DNA from: Vreelandella zhanjiangensis DSM 21076
Lineage (GTDB): Bacteria > Pseudomonadota > Gammaproteobacteria > Pseudomonadales > Halomonadaceae
Direction of reading: 5' to 3'
Assembly: GCF_000377665.1 (NCBI RefSeq)
Contig: NZ_KB898653.1
Span: 62,001 to 126,000, forward strand
Length of the DNA stretch: 64,000 bases
In this document: positions 1 through 8,811 of the stretch, one piece after another
How the letters are laid out: every line of letters begins with the position of its first letter
Numbering within the stretch: the first letter of the stretch is position 1
The notes under the pieces: generated by a model
Seen by the model: only the letters and a program-made list of their open reading frames with translations
What the model was told of the DNA's origin: nothing
Databases searched by the model: none
Position numbers and translations under genes: made by a program

Positions 1-359
1 AAGAACGTGTGGCTTTTCGTGCAACGATCCTGGGCGAACTGCTTTAAATAAATCAGGCAGACATGGTGATAAGCAATCAACAGCACAATAAACGTAAGCT
101 TGACGTGCATCCATCCCTGGCTTAACCAGCCAGGCACCAAGTAAAGCATCCACCCGCCAAAAATCAGTACCAGTATCATCGAAGGCGTCATGATGCCGCG
201 ATACAGCTTGCGCTCCATGGTCTTGAAATACGCCATGGATTGCTCATCACCTTTATCGCGTGCCATTGCGTGATAGACATAAAGCCGCGGTAAATAAAAT
301 AGCGCGGCAAACCAGGTCACCATGGCCATCAAGTGCAAGGCCTTTACCCATAGGTACAT
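1..359 (-). CDS. hemJ: HemJ, protoporphyrinogen IX oxidase (3' end cut by window)
   Basis: HemJ is an inner-membrane haem-binding protein that oxidises protoporphyrinogen IX to protoporphyrin IX, the penultimate step of haem synthesis. I translated this stretch by eye: about 119 codons are visible from an ATG at 359 (reverse strand), and the reading frame runs off the window's left edge, so the last 20-25 residues expected for a family of about 142 are missing. The protein opens with MYLWVKALHLMAMVTWFA, containing the conserved early His (residue 9), followed by the YLPRLYVYHA stretch, and shows three hydrophobic segments with a GGWML turn. It lies 9 bp downstream of the CLC gene on the same strand and is probably cotranscribed with it. 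Family assignment is strong; completeness cannot be judged. Confidence 0.88.
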   Translation of the reverse strand, partial: MYLWVKALHLMAMVTWFAALFYLPRLYVYHAMARDKGDEQSMAYFKTMERKLYRGIMTPSMILVLIFGGWMLYLVPGWLSQGWMHVKLTFIVLLIAYHHVCLIYLKQFAQDRCTKSHTF

Positions 360-368
360 TGTCTCTCC

Positions 369-2159
369 TTATACAGGTGGATCATTATCTTTCGGGTCGG
401 CGTAGTAATAGTAACGCTCTATGGCGCCGCGGGTGATGATACCTGAAATCCGTTGCTGCTTTGGTCGATAACCATGCACAACATAAAGTGCTCCCAAGGC
501 ATCATCCTGGAGTTTTAAAAACGCCTCAGAAAGCGTCGCCTGCAGGCCAATTGGCGCAAGCTCCAGGCGCTGACCAGGAATTTCCAGCAAATCTACCAGC
601 TCATCATCAGGTGGCGCTTTCCCGTCTAACGCTTCATCGTGCTCCAGCAGCCAGCGCGCCAGCGTTGCGGCTTTCAGGGCAAGCACGGTTTTTTCGTCAC
701 TTGAGCGCTCAATGATAAGCCAGACAGGATTGTTTTCCAGAAGCTTTCGCGCCTGGTCGGGCGTTATCATACGTTCTGTGCGCACCAGGCTGCGCTCCAT
801 CACTGCCGGTACCGATACGCGTGACAGCGCCTGCATCAGCGGCTGTTGCAGTGGGTGTAATCCATAACGCACGGCGCTGATAAAAAAGCCTTCGCAGCCA
901 GTAAGCTGGCGCGACGTCAAGCAGGCAACGACAACCACCAGCATGCCCGGAAGTATAATATTGGAAGTATGGGTAAGCTCTAGCAGGGCCATTAGCGCTG
1001 CCAGCGGCGCCTGCAAAACGGCCCCCATCATAGCGGCCATGCCTAACATGGCGTAAATGCCCGGGTCCGCCGCTTTGTCGGGCCAGAGAAATCCTCCCAG
1101 CATGCCGCCTAAAGCACCGGTCGCGGCACCTATCACCAGCGTAGGCCCAATAATCCCGATGGGTACCCCGCCTGCAACAGTGAGCGCCGTAATCAATAGC
1201 TTGGCAATTATGAGCGCTATCAGTACATTGATTTCCAACTGATTATTCAGGGCAGCAGCCACGCTGTCATAGCCGATTCCCTGAATTTGCGGAAACCACC
1301 ACGCCACTATCGCGGTCGACACTCCAACGGCGCCCAGACGAAGCCATAAAGGCAACGCTTGTAAGCGCTGATGACGCGAAATATGAATAAACAGCCCGGC
1401 CAGCAGGCCCACGACCAGCCCGAGGATGATCACCCAAGGCAAATTCATCAGCGAACCTAGCGCCATTTCAGGGATACGGAAAGCCGGTTCATTGCCGTAG
1501 ACCACCTGAGCGACCAGTGCGCCCATGGTGGAGGCTAGAATCACCGGCATAAAGCTCATCAAGGTGTATTCCATCATCACCACTTCCATGGCAAAGATGA
1601 CGCCGGCAACTGGCGTATTGAATGAGGCAGAGATTCCCGCGGCGGTACCACAGGCGACCAGTACACGCAGGCTGTTATTGGGTAAGCGAAGCTTGACCCC
1701 TAACCCGCTTGAAGCCGCTGCCCCCAGATGAATGGCCGGGCCCTCCCGGCCTGCAGAAAGCCCACCCAGAACCGATACCACGCCCACCCACCACTGGTTT
1801 AACCAGTTGCGAAGTGGAAAACGCCCCTGATGGTACGAAAGGCGTTCAATAACGTGGCCTACTCCCATTTTCTGGGCGGTAGCTTTTTGTCGGTAAAGCA
1901 GCACGCCAATCAAGCTGACTGCCACAAGCGGCAGCAGGGAACGTAACCAGGGGGGCAGCCCCTCGAACGCTTCTGGATTACCTCCCGGCATATAAAGTAC
2001 GGCGCCCGCTTCAAGCAACAGCCGAAAGGCAACCATCACGGCGCCCGTAATCACCCCGGATGCTAACCCCAGTACGCACAGCTGTGGCAACGCATCGACA
2101 TTGGCCAACTGGCGGCGAAAACTCTCTAGGGTAAAATCAGACCGGGAAAAACGCGCCAC
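369..2159 (-). CDS. CLC-family chloride channel/transporter with C-terminal CBS-like region
   Basis: A voltage-gated-chloride-channel-type (CLC) membrane protein moving Cl- across the inner membrane. Hallmarks are the gating-glutamate motif GREGPAIHLG, the helix-N type motif GVPIGIIGP, and TPVAGVIFAMEVV. In the Escherichia coli ClcA exchanger the last motif carries two adjacent glutamates and the second relays protons; here that second position is Val, so coupling to protons is doubtful. The last 130 residues resemble a pair of weak CBS domains. I chose the GTG at 2159 because AAGGAAGG sits 5 bases ahead of it; in-frame ATGs at 2204 and 2261 lack a clear ribosome site, so the protein is about 596 residues. 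It is divergent from argC across a segment with two inverted repeats and is followed by hemJ. Confidence 0.9.
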   Translation of the reverse strand: MARFSRSDFTLESFRRQLANVDALPQLCVLGLASGVITGAVMVAFRLLLEAGAVLYMPGGNPEAFEGLPPWLRSLLPLVAVSLIGVLLYRQKATAQKMGVGHVIERLSYHQGRFPLRNWLNQWWVGVVSVLGGLSAGREGPAIHLGAAASSGLGVKLRLPNNSLRVLVACGTAAGISASFNTPVAGVIFAMEVVMMEYTLMSFMPVILASTMGALVAQVVYGNEPAFRIPEMALGSLMNLPWVIILGLVVGLLAGLFIHISRHQRLQALPLWLRLGAVGVSTAIVAWWFPQIQGIGYDSVAAALNNQLEINVLIALIIAKLLITALTVAGGVPIGIIGPTLVIGAATGALGGMLGGFLWPDKAADPGIYAMLGMAAMMGAVLQAPLAALMALLELTHTSNIILPGMLVVVVACLTSRQLTGCEGFFISAVRYGLHPLQQPLMQALSRVSVPAVMERSLVRTERMITPDQARKLLENNPVWLIIERSSDEKTVLALKAATLARWLLEHDEALDGKAPPDDELVDLLEIPGQRLELAPIGLQATLSEAFLKLQDDALGALYVVHGYRPKQQRISGIITRGAIERYYYYADPKDNDPPV

Positions 2160-2195
2160 GACGACCTTCCTTTGCTCTTGTGTTGTAGTCCTCTT

Positions 2196-2216
2196 GTGTA
2201 TCATAGCCGGATACAC
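2196..2216. promoter_or_regulatory. Inverted repeat, possible operator (GTGTATC-N7-GATACAC)
   Basis: A perfect 7-bp inverted repeat with a 7-base spacer in the divergent control region between the CLC gene and argC. Its size and placement fit a dimeric regulator site. It does not resemble an ArgR box. No regulator is identified. Confidence 0.35.
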
Positions 2217-2245
2217 TTCGACAGCCTGCAGCAATCTGTTTAGGC

Positions 2246-2260
2246 TGTTAATAATTAACA
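2246..2260. promoter_or_regulatory. 15-bp palindrome TGTTAATAATTAACA upstream of argC
   Basis: A perfect AT-rich palindrome 33 bases before the argC start. It contains a plausible -10 hexamer (TAATAA type), so it could be an operator overlapping the argC promoter, or simply AT-rich promoter DNA. I could not pick a clear -35. Confidence 0.35.
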
Positions 2261-2293
2261 TGTCCCAAATGCGAAACTCGCAAGGAGCGATTT

Positions 2294-3328
2294 GTGATTA
2301 AGGTCGGCATTGTCGGCGGTACGGGTTACACCGGCGTTGAACTACTGCGGTTACTCGCCCAGCACCCTAACGTCAGCGTTGAAGCAATTACCTCACGCTC
2401 AGAAGCAGGGGTAAAAGTGTGCGATATGTACCCCAACCTGCGCGGCCACTACGACACGTTGGCCTTTAGCGAACCGGATGCTAAGCAGCTGGGCGCTCTG
2501 GATGCGGTATTTTTCGCTACTCCTCACGGCGTTGCCCACGCGTTAGCCGGTGAGCTTTTAGAAAAAGGCACGCGGATTATCGATTTATCCGCCGATTTCC
2601 GGCTGCGCGATGCTGACGTATGGAGCCAGTGGTACGGCCAGCCCCATGGCGCGCCTTCACTGCTTGAAGAGGCGGTCTACGGCTTGCCCGAAATGCACCG
2701 TGAACAAATCAAGACGGCGCGCTTGATTGCCGTTCCCGGCTGCTACCCAACCGCCGTACAGCTGGGCTACCTGCCGCTGCTGGAAGCGGGCCTGATTGAT
2801 CCTCAGCAGTTGATTGCCGACTGTAAATCCGGCGTTACGGGTGCAGGACGCGGAGCCAAAGTGCCTTCGCTACTCGCGGAAGCCAGCGAGTCATTCAAAG
2901 CCTACGGCGCTTCAGGGCATCGTCACTTGCCTGAGATTCGCCAGGGCCTTAGTGATATGCAGGCAAGCCCAGTGGGCTTGACCTTTGTGCCGCATCTAAC
3001 CCCCATGATTCGGGGCATTCATGCCACGCTTTATAGTCAGCTTACGACCACGGCAGATGATCTTCAGGCGCTTTTTGAGCAGCGCTATGCCAACGAACCC
3101 TTCGTTGACGTAATGCCTGCGGGTAGCCACCCCGAAACGCGTAGCGTAAAAGGCATCAATACCTGCCGCTTAGCCGTCCATCGTCCGGAAAACAGCAAAA
3201 CGGTGGTGGTACTGTCAGTTATCGATAACCTGGTAAAAGGCGCCTCAGGTCAGGCCATCCAAAACCTCAACCTGATGTTTGGTTTCGATGAAACCATGGG
3301 CCTCACGGCCCCCGCGCTGATGCCTTAA
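2294..3328 (+). CDS. argC: N-acetyl-gamma-glutamyl-phosphate reductase
   Basis: ArgC catalyses the NADPH-dependent reduction of N-acetyl-glutamyl-5-phosphate to the semialdehyde, the third step of arginine synthesis, in the cytoplasm. The 344-residue protein has the usual family length. The N-terminal dinucleotide-binding motif [10 protein letters not shown] is at residues 5-14, and the active-site Cys is Cys150 in VPGCYPT. Start is GTG, with AAGGAG about seven bases ahead. It stands alone, divergent from the CLC gene and followed after 160 bp by erpA. The hemJ-argC-erpA neighbourhood is common in Pseudomonas-like genomes; the CLC gene sits between hemJ and argC here. Confidence 0.97.
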   Translation: MIKVGIVGGTGYTGVELLRLLAQHPNVSVEAITSRSEAGVKVCDMYPNLRGHYDTLAFSEPDAKQLGALDAVFFATPHGVAHALAGELLEKGTRIIDLSADFRLRDADVWSQWYGQPHGAPSLLEEAVYGLPEMHREQIKTARLIAVPGCYPTAVQLGYLPLLEAGLIDPQQLIADCKSGVTGAGRGAKVPSLLAEASESFKAYGASGHRHLPEIRQGLSDMQASPVGLTFVPHLTPMIRGIHATLYSQLTTTADDLQALFEQRYANEPFVDVMPAGSHPETRSVKGINTCRLAVHRPENSKTVVVLSVIDNLVKGASGQAIQNLNLMFGFDETMGLTAPALMP

Positions 3329-3365
3329 ACGCTAGAGCTCATGTCTTATGAGCTGGCGACCCTTG

Positions 3366-3392
3366 CAGAGGGCAACATCCGGTTGTCCTCTG
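3366..3392 (+). terminator. Hairpin downstream of argC
   Basis: An 11-bp stem (one G-T wobble) with a 5-base loop, 37 bases after the argC stop. There is no T-run after it, so it may be a weak or Rho-assisted terminator or an mRNA 3' end stabiliser rather than a classical intrinsic terminator. Confidence 0.45.
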
Positions 3393-3412
3393 TTGATATG
3401 CCAACACAATAG

Positions 3413-3442
3413 TTGACCATTTTGCTGGGAATTACCCATAAT
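3413..3442 (+). promoter_or_regulatory. Sigma-70 promoter for erpA
   Basis: TTGACC at 3413-3418 and CATAAT at 3437-3442 separated by 18 bases, a near-consensus sigma-70 promoter. Its -10 ends 48 bases before the erpA start. No clear IscR site was recognised around it. Confidence 0.65.
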
Positions 3443-3490
3443 TACCCCCCAATGCCGATTATTCGTTCTTTAAGCTCGCGGGAGGTACCC

Positions 3491-3844
3491 ATGAGCGGTG
3501 CAGAAGCTTTTGTTCCAACCCCTTTAATGTTGTCCGATAGTGCACGTAAGCGTATTAGTGCTCTGATGGATGAAGAAAACAATCCCGCTCTGAAACTGCG
3601 TGTCTACGTAACTGGCGGCGGCTGCTCAGGTTTTCAGTACGGATTCGATTTCGCTGATAATGTCGCCGAAGACGACACGCTCATCGAATTTGGCAAGGCC
3701 ACCCTGGTGGTTGACCCTCTGTCCTACCAGTATCTGGTGGGCTCCACGGTGGATTACGAAGAAGGTCTGGCTGGCGCTCGTTTTCGTATTCAAAACCCCA
3801 ATGCCACGACAACTTGCGGCTGCGGCGCCTCGTTTATGGTGTAG
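3491..3844 (+). CDS. erpA: Iron-sulfur cluster insertion protein ErpA
   Basis: ErpA is an A-type carrier that delivers Fe-S clusters to apo-proteins, including isoprenoid-synthesis enzymes and respiratory dehydrogenases. The three cluster-binding cysteines are at Cys45 ([11 protein letters not shown]), Cys109 and Cys111 (TTCGCGASF), the signature of the HesB/IscA/ErpA family. With the ATG at 3491 the protein is 117 residues, close to E. coli ErpA (114); the GGAGGT at 3481 selects this start over the in-frame ATG at 3413, which overlaps the promoter's -35. It is monocistronic between argC and the amino acid importer. ErpA is preferred over IscA because no isc genes are adjacent and the length and N-terminus fit. 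Confidence 0.95.
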   Translation: MSGAEAFVPTPLMLSDSARKRISALMDEENNPALKLRVYVTGGGCSGFQYGFDFADNVAEDDTLIEFGKATLVVDPLSYQYLVGSTVDYEEGLAGARFRIQNPNATTTCGCGASFMV

Positions 3845-3944
3845 CAATCGCCTGCTTGCGTTGGTAGCAAGGGCTCCTCGTGACTTGACGCCTTGTCGGT
3901 TTCTCGCCAAGGTTGATAGGTCAACAACCGCTCATATGGCGTTA

Positions 3945-3966
3945 TAAAGAGAGCGCAATCTCTTTA
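3945..3966. promoter_or_regulatory. Inverted repeat before the amino acid importer (TAAAGAGA-N6-TCTCTTTA)
   Basis: A perfect 8-bp inverted repeat 38 bases upstream of the binding-protein start, followed by a -10-like TATAAA at 3984-3989. It could be an operator for the importer, or a short leader hairpin. No known regulator consensus was matched. Confidence 0.35.
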
Positions 3967-4003
3967 AAACGTTGCATAGAAGCTATAAAACACGGGGAAA
4001 CAA

Positions 4004-4774
4004 ATGAAATCCATACTAACGAAAACAGCGATTGCTTCCGCCATAGCCTTGGGTTTAAGCAGTGCTACTGTCGCCATGGCCCAAACGCCATCCGTCAATG
4101 TAGCGACCGACCCAAGCTTCGTTCCGTTTGAAATGATGGACCCAGAAACCGGTGAGATGATCGGTTTCGATATGGATATCATCAACGAAATCGCCGATCG
4201 GGCCGGTTTTGAAGTGAATCTGACCACCATGGAATTCTCCGGCATTATTCCGGCCGTACAGACCGGTAGCCAAGAGATAGCCATTGCCGGTATCACGATT
4301 ACCGATGAACGCGCGCAAATTGTCGATTTCACAGACCCCTACTATGACTCCGGCCTGCAGATCATTGTCCGTGCTGATAACGAAGAGGTCTCCTCACTTG
4401 AGGACCTTCAGGATTTGACCATTGGCACCAAGATCGGCTCCACCAGTTACGACTTCCTGCAACAGGAACTGGGTGAAAACGCCGACATTACGCCTTACCC
4501 CGGCACTGCCGATATGTACATGGCGCTACTGGGTCGCAACGTTGACGCCGTGCTTTATGATGCCCCCAACGTTGCCTACTTCTCGCAAACCCGTGGCGAA
4601 GGCCGTACCAAAGTCGTTGGCCCCCTTTATGAAGGCCAGCAGTACGGCATCGTCTTTCATAAGGGCAGTGAATGGGTAGCACCGGCTAACGAAGCGCTAG
4701 CCGCCATGCGTGAAGACGGTACTTACGACGAAATCTACGCCAAGTGGTTCGGCGAAGCACCCAGCGAAGACTAA
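4004..4774 (+). CDS. Polar amino acid ABC transporter, periplasmic binding protein
   Basis: A periplasmic substrate-binding protein of family 3 (ArtJ/HisJ/GlnH type). A Sec signal peptide spans residues 1-26 with an AMA cleavage site. The mature protein begins with [12 protein letters not shown], followed by [15 protein letters not shown] and a mid-protein [18 protein letters not shown] stretch typical of this family. Length (256 residues) is normal. It is the first gene of a three-gene importer: permease 105 bp downstream, then ATPase. The gap to the permease holds a GC-rich hairpin-like stretch (near 4810-4845: GGGCCGGGCGGC then CCCCCGGCCCTG) that could favour higher expression of the binding protein. 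Substrate (arginine/lysine/histidine, glutamine or glutamate) cannot be decided from sequence. Confidence 0.9.
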   Translation: MKSILTKTAIASAIALGLSSATVAMAQTPSVNVATDPSFVPFEMMDPETGEMIGFDMDIINEIADRAGFEVNLTTMEFSGIIPAVQTGSQEIAIAGITITDERAQIVDFTDPYYDSGLQIIVRADNEEVSSLEDLQDLTIGTKIGSTSYDFLQQELGENADITPYPGTADMYMALLGRNVDAVLYDAPNVAYFSQTRGEGRTKVVGPLYEGQQYGIVFHKGSEWVAPANEALAAMREDGTYDEIYAKWFGEAPSED

Positions 4775-4878
4775 GTGGGCTGCTAATCGCATTTGTAATC
4801 ACTCATCACAGGGCCGGGCGGCCATTCCCCCGGCCCTGTGCCGTTGTAATGTCGCTTTTTCCTTTTTGGAGATAACGC

Positions 4879-5550
4879 GTGGACTTCGATTTTCAGTTTG
4901 ATTGGTCGGCAGCGTTTGCGTCGATCCCCTACCTGCTACCCGGCATCCCCTGGACGCTGCTGATTTCGTTTGGCGGTCTCGCCTTTGGCTTTTTTATCGG
5001 CATCTTCTTTGGCCTGCTGCGGATTAGCCCGATTCGCTGGTTACGCTGGCTTGCGATTTGTTATATAGAGATATTTCGCGGCACGCCTATTCTCGTGCAG
5101 GTGCTGTTTATCTTTTACGGTCTTCCCCAGCTGCTGGGTAGTCCCATCAATGCGCTGGTCGCAGGTATCGCGGCCATTGCGGTCAACTCGGGCGCGTATA
5201 TTTCCGAAATCGTGCGCGGCGGTGTGCAGTCAATTGAGCGCGGCCAGCGTGAAGCCTCGCTGTCGCTCGGGCTTTCCCGCACCCAGGCATTTCGCTACGT
5301 GATCTGGCCACAGGCGTTTCGGCGCATGATTCCACCGCTGGGTAATCAGGGCATCATCAGTATCAAGGATACGTCACTGTTTTCCGTAATCGGGGTAGGC
5401 GAGCTGGTGCGTCAGGGGCAGATCTATATTGCCACGACGTTTACCGCCCTTGAGGTCTACTTTATGGTCGCGCTGATGTATCTGGCGATCACCTGGACCC
5501 TTTCCATTATTCTGCGCCAGCTTGAGAGCCGCGGCATTGCCGGCCAATAA
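4879..5550 (+). CDS. Polar amino acid ABC transporter, permease
   Basis: Inner-membrane permease of the HisM/GlnP type. The 223-residue protein has about five hydrophobic segments and the EAA loop that docks to the ATPase, seen as [18 protein letters not shown] followed by [16 protein letters not shown] and PPLGNQ. Start is GTG with GGAGA eight bases ahead. Since only one permease gene is present, it probably works as a homodimer, as in GlnP-type systems. The ATPase gene follows after 11 bp. Confidence 0.92.
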   Translation: MDFDFQFDWSAAFASIPYLLPGIPWTLLISFGGLAFGFFIGIFFGLLRISPIRWLRWLAICYIEIFRGTPILVQVLFIFYGLPQLLGSPINALVAGIAAIAVNSGAYISEIVRGGVQSIERGQREASLSLGLSRTQAFRYVIWPQAFRRMIPPLGNQGIISIKDTSLFSVIGVGELVRQGQIYIATTFTALEVYFMVALMYLAITWTLSIILRQLESRGIAGQ

Positions 5551-5561
5551 GGACACGTACA

Positions 5562-6332
5562 ATGACCGATACAATGTCACCTACAGTGCCACCCATTGTG
5601 CGTATGCAGAAGCTGAACAAACACTTTGGCAGCCTGCATGTACTCAATGATATTGACCTTGAGATTGTTCCTGGCGAAGTCGTTGTGGTGATTGGCGCCA
5701 GCGGGTCAGGTAAATCAACGCTGATTCGCTGTATTAATGGCCTGGAAGAGTTTCAATCAGGCACCTTAAGCGTTGATGGCAATACGCTGAAACCTGACGG
5801 TAAAAGCAGTAAAGCGCTGCAAACCATCCGTACGGAAGTCGGCATGGTGTTCCAGCAGTTCAATCTGTTTCCTCATCTAAGCGTTATCGACAATATCACC
5901 CTGGCGCCGATGAAAGTGCGTGGCTGGAGCCGAAGCGATGCGGTGGCTACCGCAAACCGCCTGCTTGATCGGGTGGGTATTGCCGACCAGGCGGATAAGT
6001 ATCCCAGCCAGCTCTCAGGCGGCCAGCAACAGCGCGTAGCGCTTGCTCGAGCTCTGGCCATGGAACCCCGGCTAATGCTGTTTGACGAGCCTACCTCGGC
6101 GCTTGACCCCGAGATGATTGGTGAGGTACTCGATGCCATGCGCGAGCTTGCCAAAGAAGGTATGACCATGGTGATTGTTACCCATGAAATGGGCTTCGCA
6201 CGCGAAGTGGCCGACCGGATTATCTTTATTCATAAAGGCGTTATTGCAGAGCAGGGAACGCCTGAACAGCTCTTTGATACCCCTCAGCATGAACGCACCC
6301 AATCGTTTCTAGCCCGGGTGCTCAAGCACTAA
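5562..6332 (+). CDS. Polar amino acid ABC transporter, ATP-binding protein
   Basis: Cytoplasmic ATPase subunit powering the importer, of the GlnQ/HisP type. Visible motifs are Walker [10 protein letters not shown] (residues 45-53), the Q-loop region [11 protein letters not shown], the ABC signature LSGGQQQR, Walker [15 protein letters not shown] and the switch-histidine stretch [10 protein letters not shown]. Length 256 is typical; the N-terminus carries about 12 extra residues before the first strand, and an in-frame ATG at 5574 is an alternative start. It is the last gene of the importer operon, followed by a strong intrinsic terminator. Confidence 0.93.
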   Translation: MTDTMSPTVPPIVRMQKLNKHFGSLHVLNDIDLEIVPGEVVVVIGASGSGKSTLIRCINGLEEFQSGTLSVDGNTLKPDGKSSKALQTIRTEVGMVFQQFNLFPHLSVIDNITLAPMKVRGWSRSDAVATANRLLDRVGIADQADKYPSQLSGGQQQRVALARALAMEPRLMLFDEPTSALDPEMIGEVLDAMRELAKEGMTMVIVTHEMGFAREVADRIIFIHKGVIAEQGTPEQLFDTPQHERTQSFLARVLKH

Positions 6333-6366
6333 ATCTGAATAAATTATCGACTCAAACGTGCTTTTT

Positions 6367-6398
6367 AATGGCCTGTCCTTGCGACAGGCCATTTTTTT
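6367..6398 (+). terminator. Intrinsic terminator of the amino acid importer operon
   Basis: Perfect 11-bp stem AATGGCCTGTC / GACAGGCCATT with loop CTTGC, running into a T-tract to 6398. It lies 35 bases after the ATPase stop and immediately before the first DnaA box of the origin region. Confidence 0.92.
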
Positions 6399-6402
6399 GC
6401 CC

Positions 6403-6801
6403 TGTGGATAAACTTTTTATTTTAATTGTCCCTATGACGCTGTAACGCTGATAAACAGCGTTTCTCATCGCTTTACCATGTGGTTGAGTGACATGTTCAC
6501 AGGTACGGTAACAAGCCCGGTATGGGTAGGTGGATAACCCGTGTTTTTGGCAGGCTGTGGGTAAGTAGCTATTTCATCCACAGGCGAGACACCGTTTCTA
6601 CTCAGGCAATACGCTGCTTAACCACGTAAAGGTCAACATTTTAAGTACATGATACTAATAACTATAAGTTAGTTATGCACAGAAACTGTCCACACTAGTA
6701 GTTACAACATTAACAGAACTTCTCTTATTTTATTTTTATATTGTTATTAATAGAGGTCAGTTAATGAATTGAGGTGTGGAAAAACCTGACGGTTACCCAC
6801 A
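6403..6801. other. oriC: Putative chromosomal replication origin (oriC)
   Basis: The 570 bp between the importer terminator and mnmG hold no gene but many DnaA-box-like 9-mers. Boxes matching TTATNCACA are TGTGGATAA at 6403-6411 (reverse) and TTATGCACA at 6673-6681. One-mismatch boxes are GGTGGATAA 6529-6537, TGTGGGTAA 6556-6564, TCATCCACA 6574-6582, TGTGGAAAA 6775-6783 and TTACCCACA 6793-6801. An AT-rich run at 6718-6753 (TTATTTTATTTTTATATTG and onward) is a candidate unwinding element. Origin position beside mnmG, with parAB and atp genes following, is known from gammaproteobacteria. No dnaA/dnaN lies nearby and I saw no GATC in the segment, so SeqA/Dam-type control as in E. coli seems unlikely. 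Confidence 0.75.
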
Positions 6802-6814
6802 GGGGGTTTATACT
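6786..6814 (+). promoter_or_regulatory. Candidate mnmG promoter overlapping a DnaA box
   Basis: CTGACG at 6786-6791 and TATACT at 6809-6814 are separated by 17 bases. The spacer contains the DnaA-box-like TTACCCACA at 6793-6801, so DnaA binding at the origin could affect transcription of mnmG and the downstream genes. Confidence 0.5.
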
Positions 6815-6906
6815 GCCCGGCTTATTGAACTACCGTGGCTATGTCGGAAAAAACTGACGACATTGGTCACATCATTCGTGCCAACAGGCGCAAGACGAGG
6901 TGTCTC

Positions 6907-8811
6907 TTGAATTACCCCGACCGCTTTGACGTGATTGTCATCGGCGGTGGCCATGCGGGAACCGAAGCCGCATTGGCCTCTGCTCGTATGGGCTGTCAGA
7001 CCCTACTGCTCACTCACAACATCGAGACCTTGGGTCAGATGTCGTGTAACCCTGCCATTGGCGGCATTGGCAAAAGCCATTTGGTCAAAGAAATCGATGC
7101 GCTAGGCGGGGCGATGGGGCTTGCCACGGATTTGGGCGGTATTCAGTTTCGGGTGCTTAACGCTCGAAAAGGGCCTGCAGTGCGTGCCACACGTGCTCAA
7201 GCAGATCGTGTACGCTACAAAGCAGCGATCCGCGGTATGTTGGAAAACCAGCCAAACTTAACGATTTTTCAGCAAGCGGCTGGCGATCTGGTTGTGGATA
7301 ACGACACGGTACGTGGCGTGGTTACCGAAACCGGCATTCGTTTTTATGCCGAATCGGTAGTGCTATCCACCGGGACGTTTTTAGGCGGTGTGATCCATAT
7401 TGGTTTGGATCAGAGTCGCGGCGGCCGGGCAGGTGACCCGCCCTCGAACGCTCTGGCCGAGCGTCTACGTGCTTTACCGTTTCGCGTTGACCGGTTGAAA
7501 ACCGGCACGCCACCGCGAATTGACGCCAAGAGCGTGGATTTTTCCCAGCTTGAAGAACAGCCAGGTGATACGCCAACGCCGATAATGTCGTATCTTGGCT
7601 CGCGGGACATGCATCCTCAGCAGGTCAGTTGCCATATTGCGCACACCAATGAGCGCACTCATGAAATCATTTTGGCAAACCTTGACCGCTCACCCATGTA
7701 TTCCGGCGTGATCGAAGGGGTTGGCCCGCGCTACTGCCCGTCGATTGAAGACAAGGTTCACCGGTTTGCCGATAAATCCAGCCATCAGGTATTTATTGAG
7801 CCGGAAGGCCTGGATACTCACGAGCTCTACCCCAACGGTATCTCGACCTCGCTGCCGTTTGATGTGCAGCTGCAGGTGGTTCGCTCGATCAAAGGCTTGG
7901 AAAACGCGCATATTACGCGCCCTGGCTACGCCATTGAGTACGATTTCTTTGATCCGCGGGATCTGAAACACTCGCTGGAAACCAAATTTATCCACAACCT
8001 GTTTTTTGCCGGCCAGATTAACGGCACAACGGGTTACGAAGAAGCGGGCGCGCAAGGGCTTCTTGCCGGGCTAAACGCCGCACGCCGTGCCAAGCAGCTG
8101 GAAACCTGGTACCCACGCCGCGACGAAGCGTACCTTGGCGTGCTGGTGGATGATTTGATCACCATGGGTACCAAAGAGCCCTATCGCATGTTTACATCGC
8201 GGGCGGAATATCGCCTGTTGCTACGTGAAGATAACGCCGATTTACGTCTGACGGAAAAAGGCCGCGAACTCGGCTTGGTCGATGACAAGCGCTGGAGCGC
8301 GTTTAGTCAAAAGCGTGAAGCGATTGCGTTGGAAACGGCTCGTTTAGCCAGCACTTGGGTGCAACCAAGTAGCCCGGCCGCGGCAAAAATAGCCGAAAAA
8401 ACCGGCAAGCCACTTTCACGGGAATACCGTTTGAGTGATCTTCTCAAACGCCCGGAGTTAAATTACGCGGACCTGGCCGATCTGCCGGGCCTGGAAAATG
8501 CGCTTATTCATGATGAAGCTGTGGCCGAGCAGGTGCAGATTCAGGCCAAGTACGACGGCTATATCGGACGCCAGCAGGATGAGATTGATAAGCTTAAGCG
8601 CCATGAAGCAATGCCGCTGCCTGCCGATCTGGATTATCAGCGGGTGGAAGGGCTTTCCAACGAGATTCGTCAGAAGCTGACCGATGTTCGGCCCGAGACG
8701 CTTGCCCAGGCGGCGCGTATTTCCGGCGTAACGCCGGCTGCCGTCTCTATCCTGCTGGTGCATCTTAAAAAGCGTCGCCTCATAGCATCACCCGAGGTAG
8801 CTAACGGATGA
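6907..8811 (+). CDS. mnmG: tRNA uridine-5-carboxymethylaminomethyl modification enzyme MnmG (GidA)
   Basis: MnmG is the FAD-binding partner of MnmE; together they install the (carboxymethyl)aminomethyl group at U34 of certain tRNAs. The protein starts with [19 protein letters not shown], whose [10 protein letters not shown] is the FAD-binding Rossmann motif, followed by the conserved SCNPAIGG and the C-terminal helical domain ([22 protein letters not shown]). I chose the TTG at 6907, because GAGG lies six bases ahead and the resulting 634 residues match the family (about 630) and its usual MNYPDRFD-like beginning. An in-frame GTG at 6835 would add 24 unrelated residues and lacks a ribosome site. 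It overlaps rsmG by four bases (ATGA). Confidence 0.97.
   Translation: MNYPDRFDVIVIGGGHAGTEAALASARMGCQTLLLTHNIETLGQMSCNPAIGGIGKSHLVKEIDALGGAMGLATDLGGIQFRVLNARKGPAVRATRAQADRVRYKAAIRGMLENQPNLTIFQQAAGDLVVDNDTVRGVVTETGIRFYAESVVLSTGTFLGGVIHIGLDQSRGGRAGDPPSNALAERLRALPFRVDRLKTGTPPRIDAKSVDFSQLEEQPGDTPTPIMSYLGSRDMHPQQVSCHIAHTNERTHEIILANLDRSPMYSGVIEGVGPRYCPSIEDKVHRFADKSSHQVFIEPEGLDTHELYPNGISTSLPFDVQLQVVRSIKGLENAHITRPGYAIEYDFFDPRDLKHSLETKFIHNLFFAGQINGTTGYEEAGAQGLLAGLNAARRAKQLETWYPRRDEAYLGVLVDDLITMGTKEPYRMFTSRAEYRLLLREDNADLRLTEKGRELGLVDDKRWSAFSQKREAIALETARLASTWVQPSSPAAAKIAEKTGKPLSREYRLSDLLKRPELNYADLADLPGLENALIHDEAVAEQVQIQAKYDGYIGRQQDEIDKLKRHEAMPLPADLDYQRVEGLSNEIRQKLTDVRPETLAQAARISGVTPAAVSILLVHLKKRRLIASPEVANG

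Noticed and set aside
3912..3925. Small hairpin GTTGA-TAGG-TCAAC between erpA and the importer
   Set aside because: Only five base pairs and no T-run; too weak to call a terminator for erpA.
6835..6906. N-terminal extension of MnmG from a GTG at 6835
   Set aside because: No ribosome site precedes it and the 24 extra residues are foreign to the family, whereas the TTG at 6907 has a well-placed GAGG and gives the expected N-terminus.
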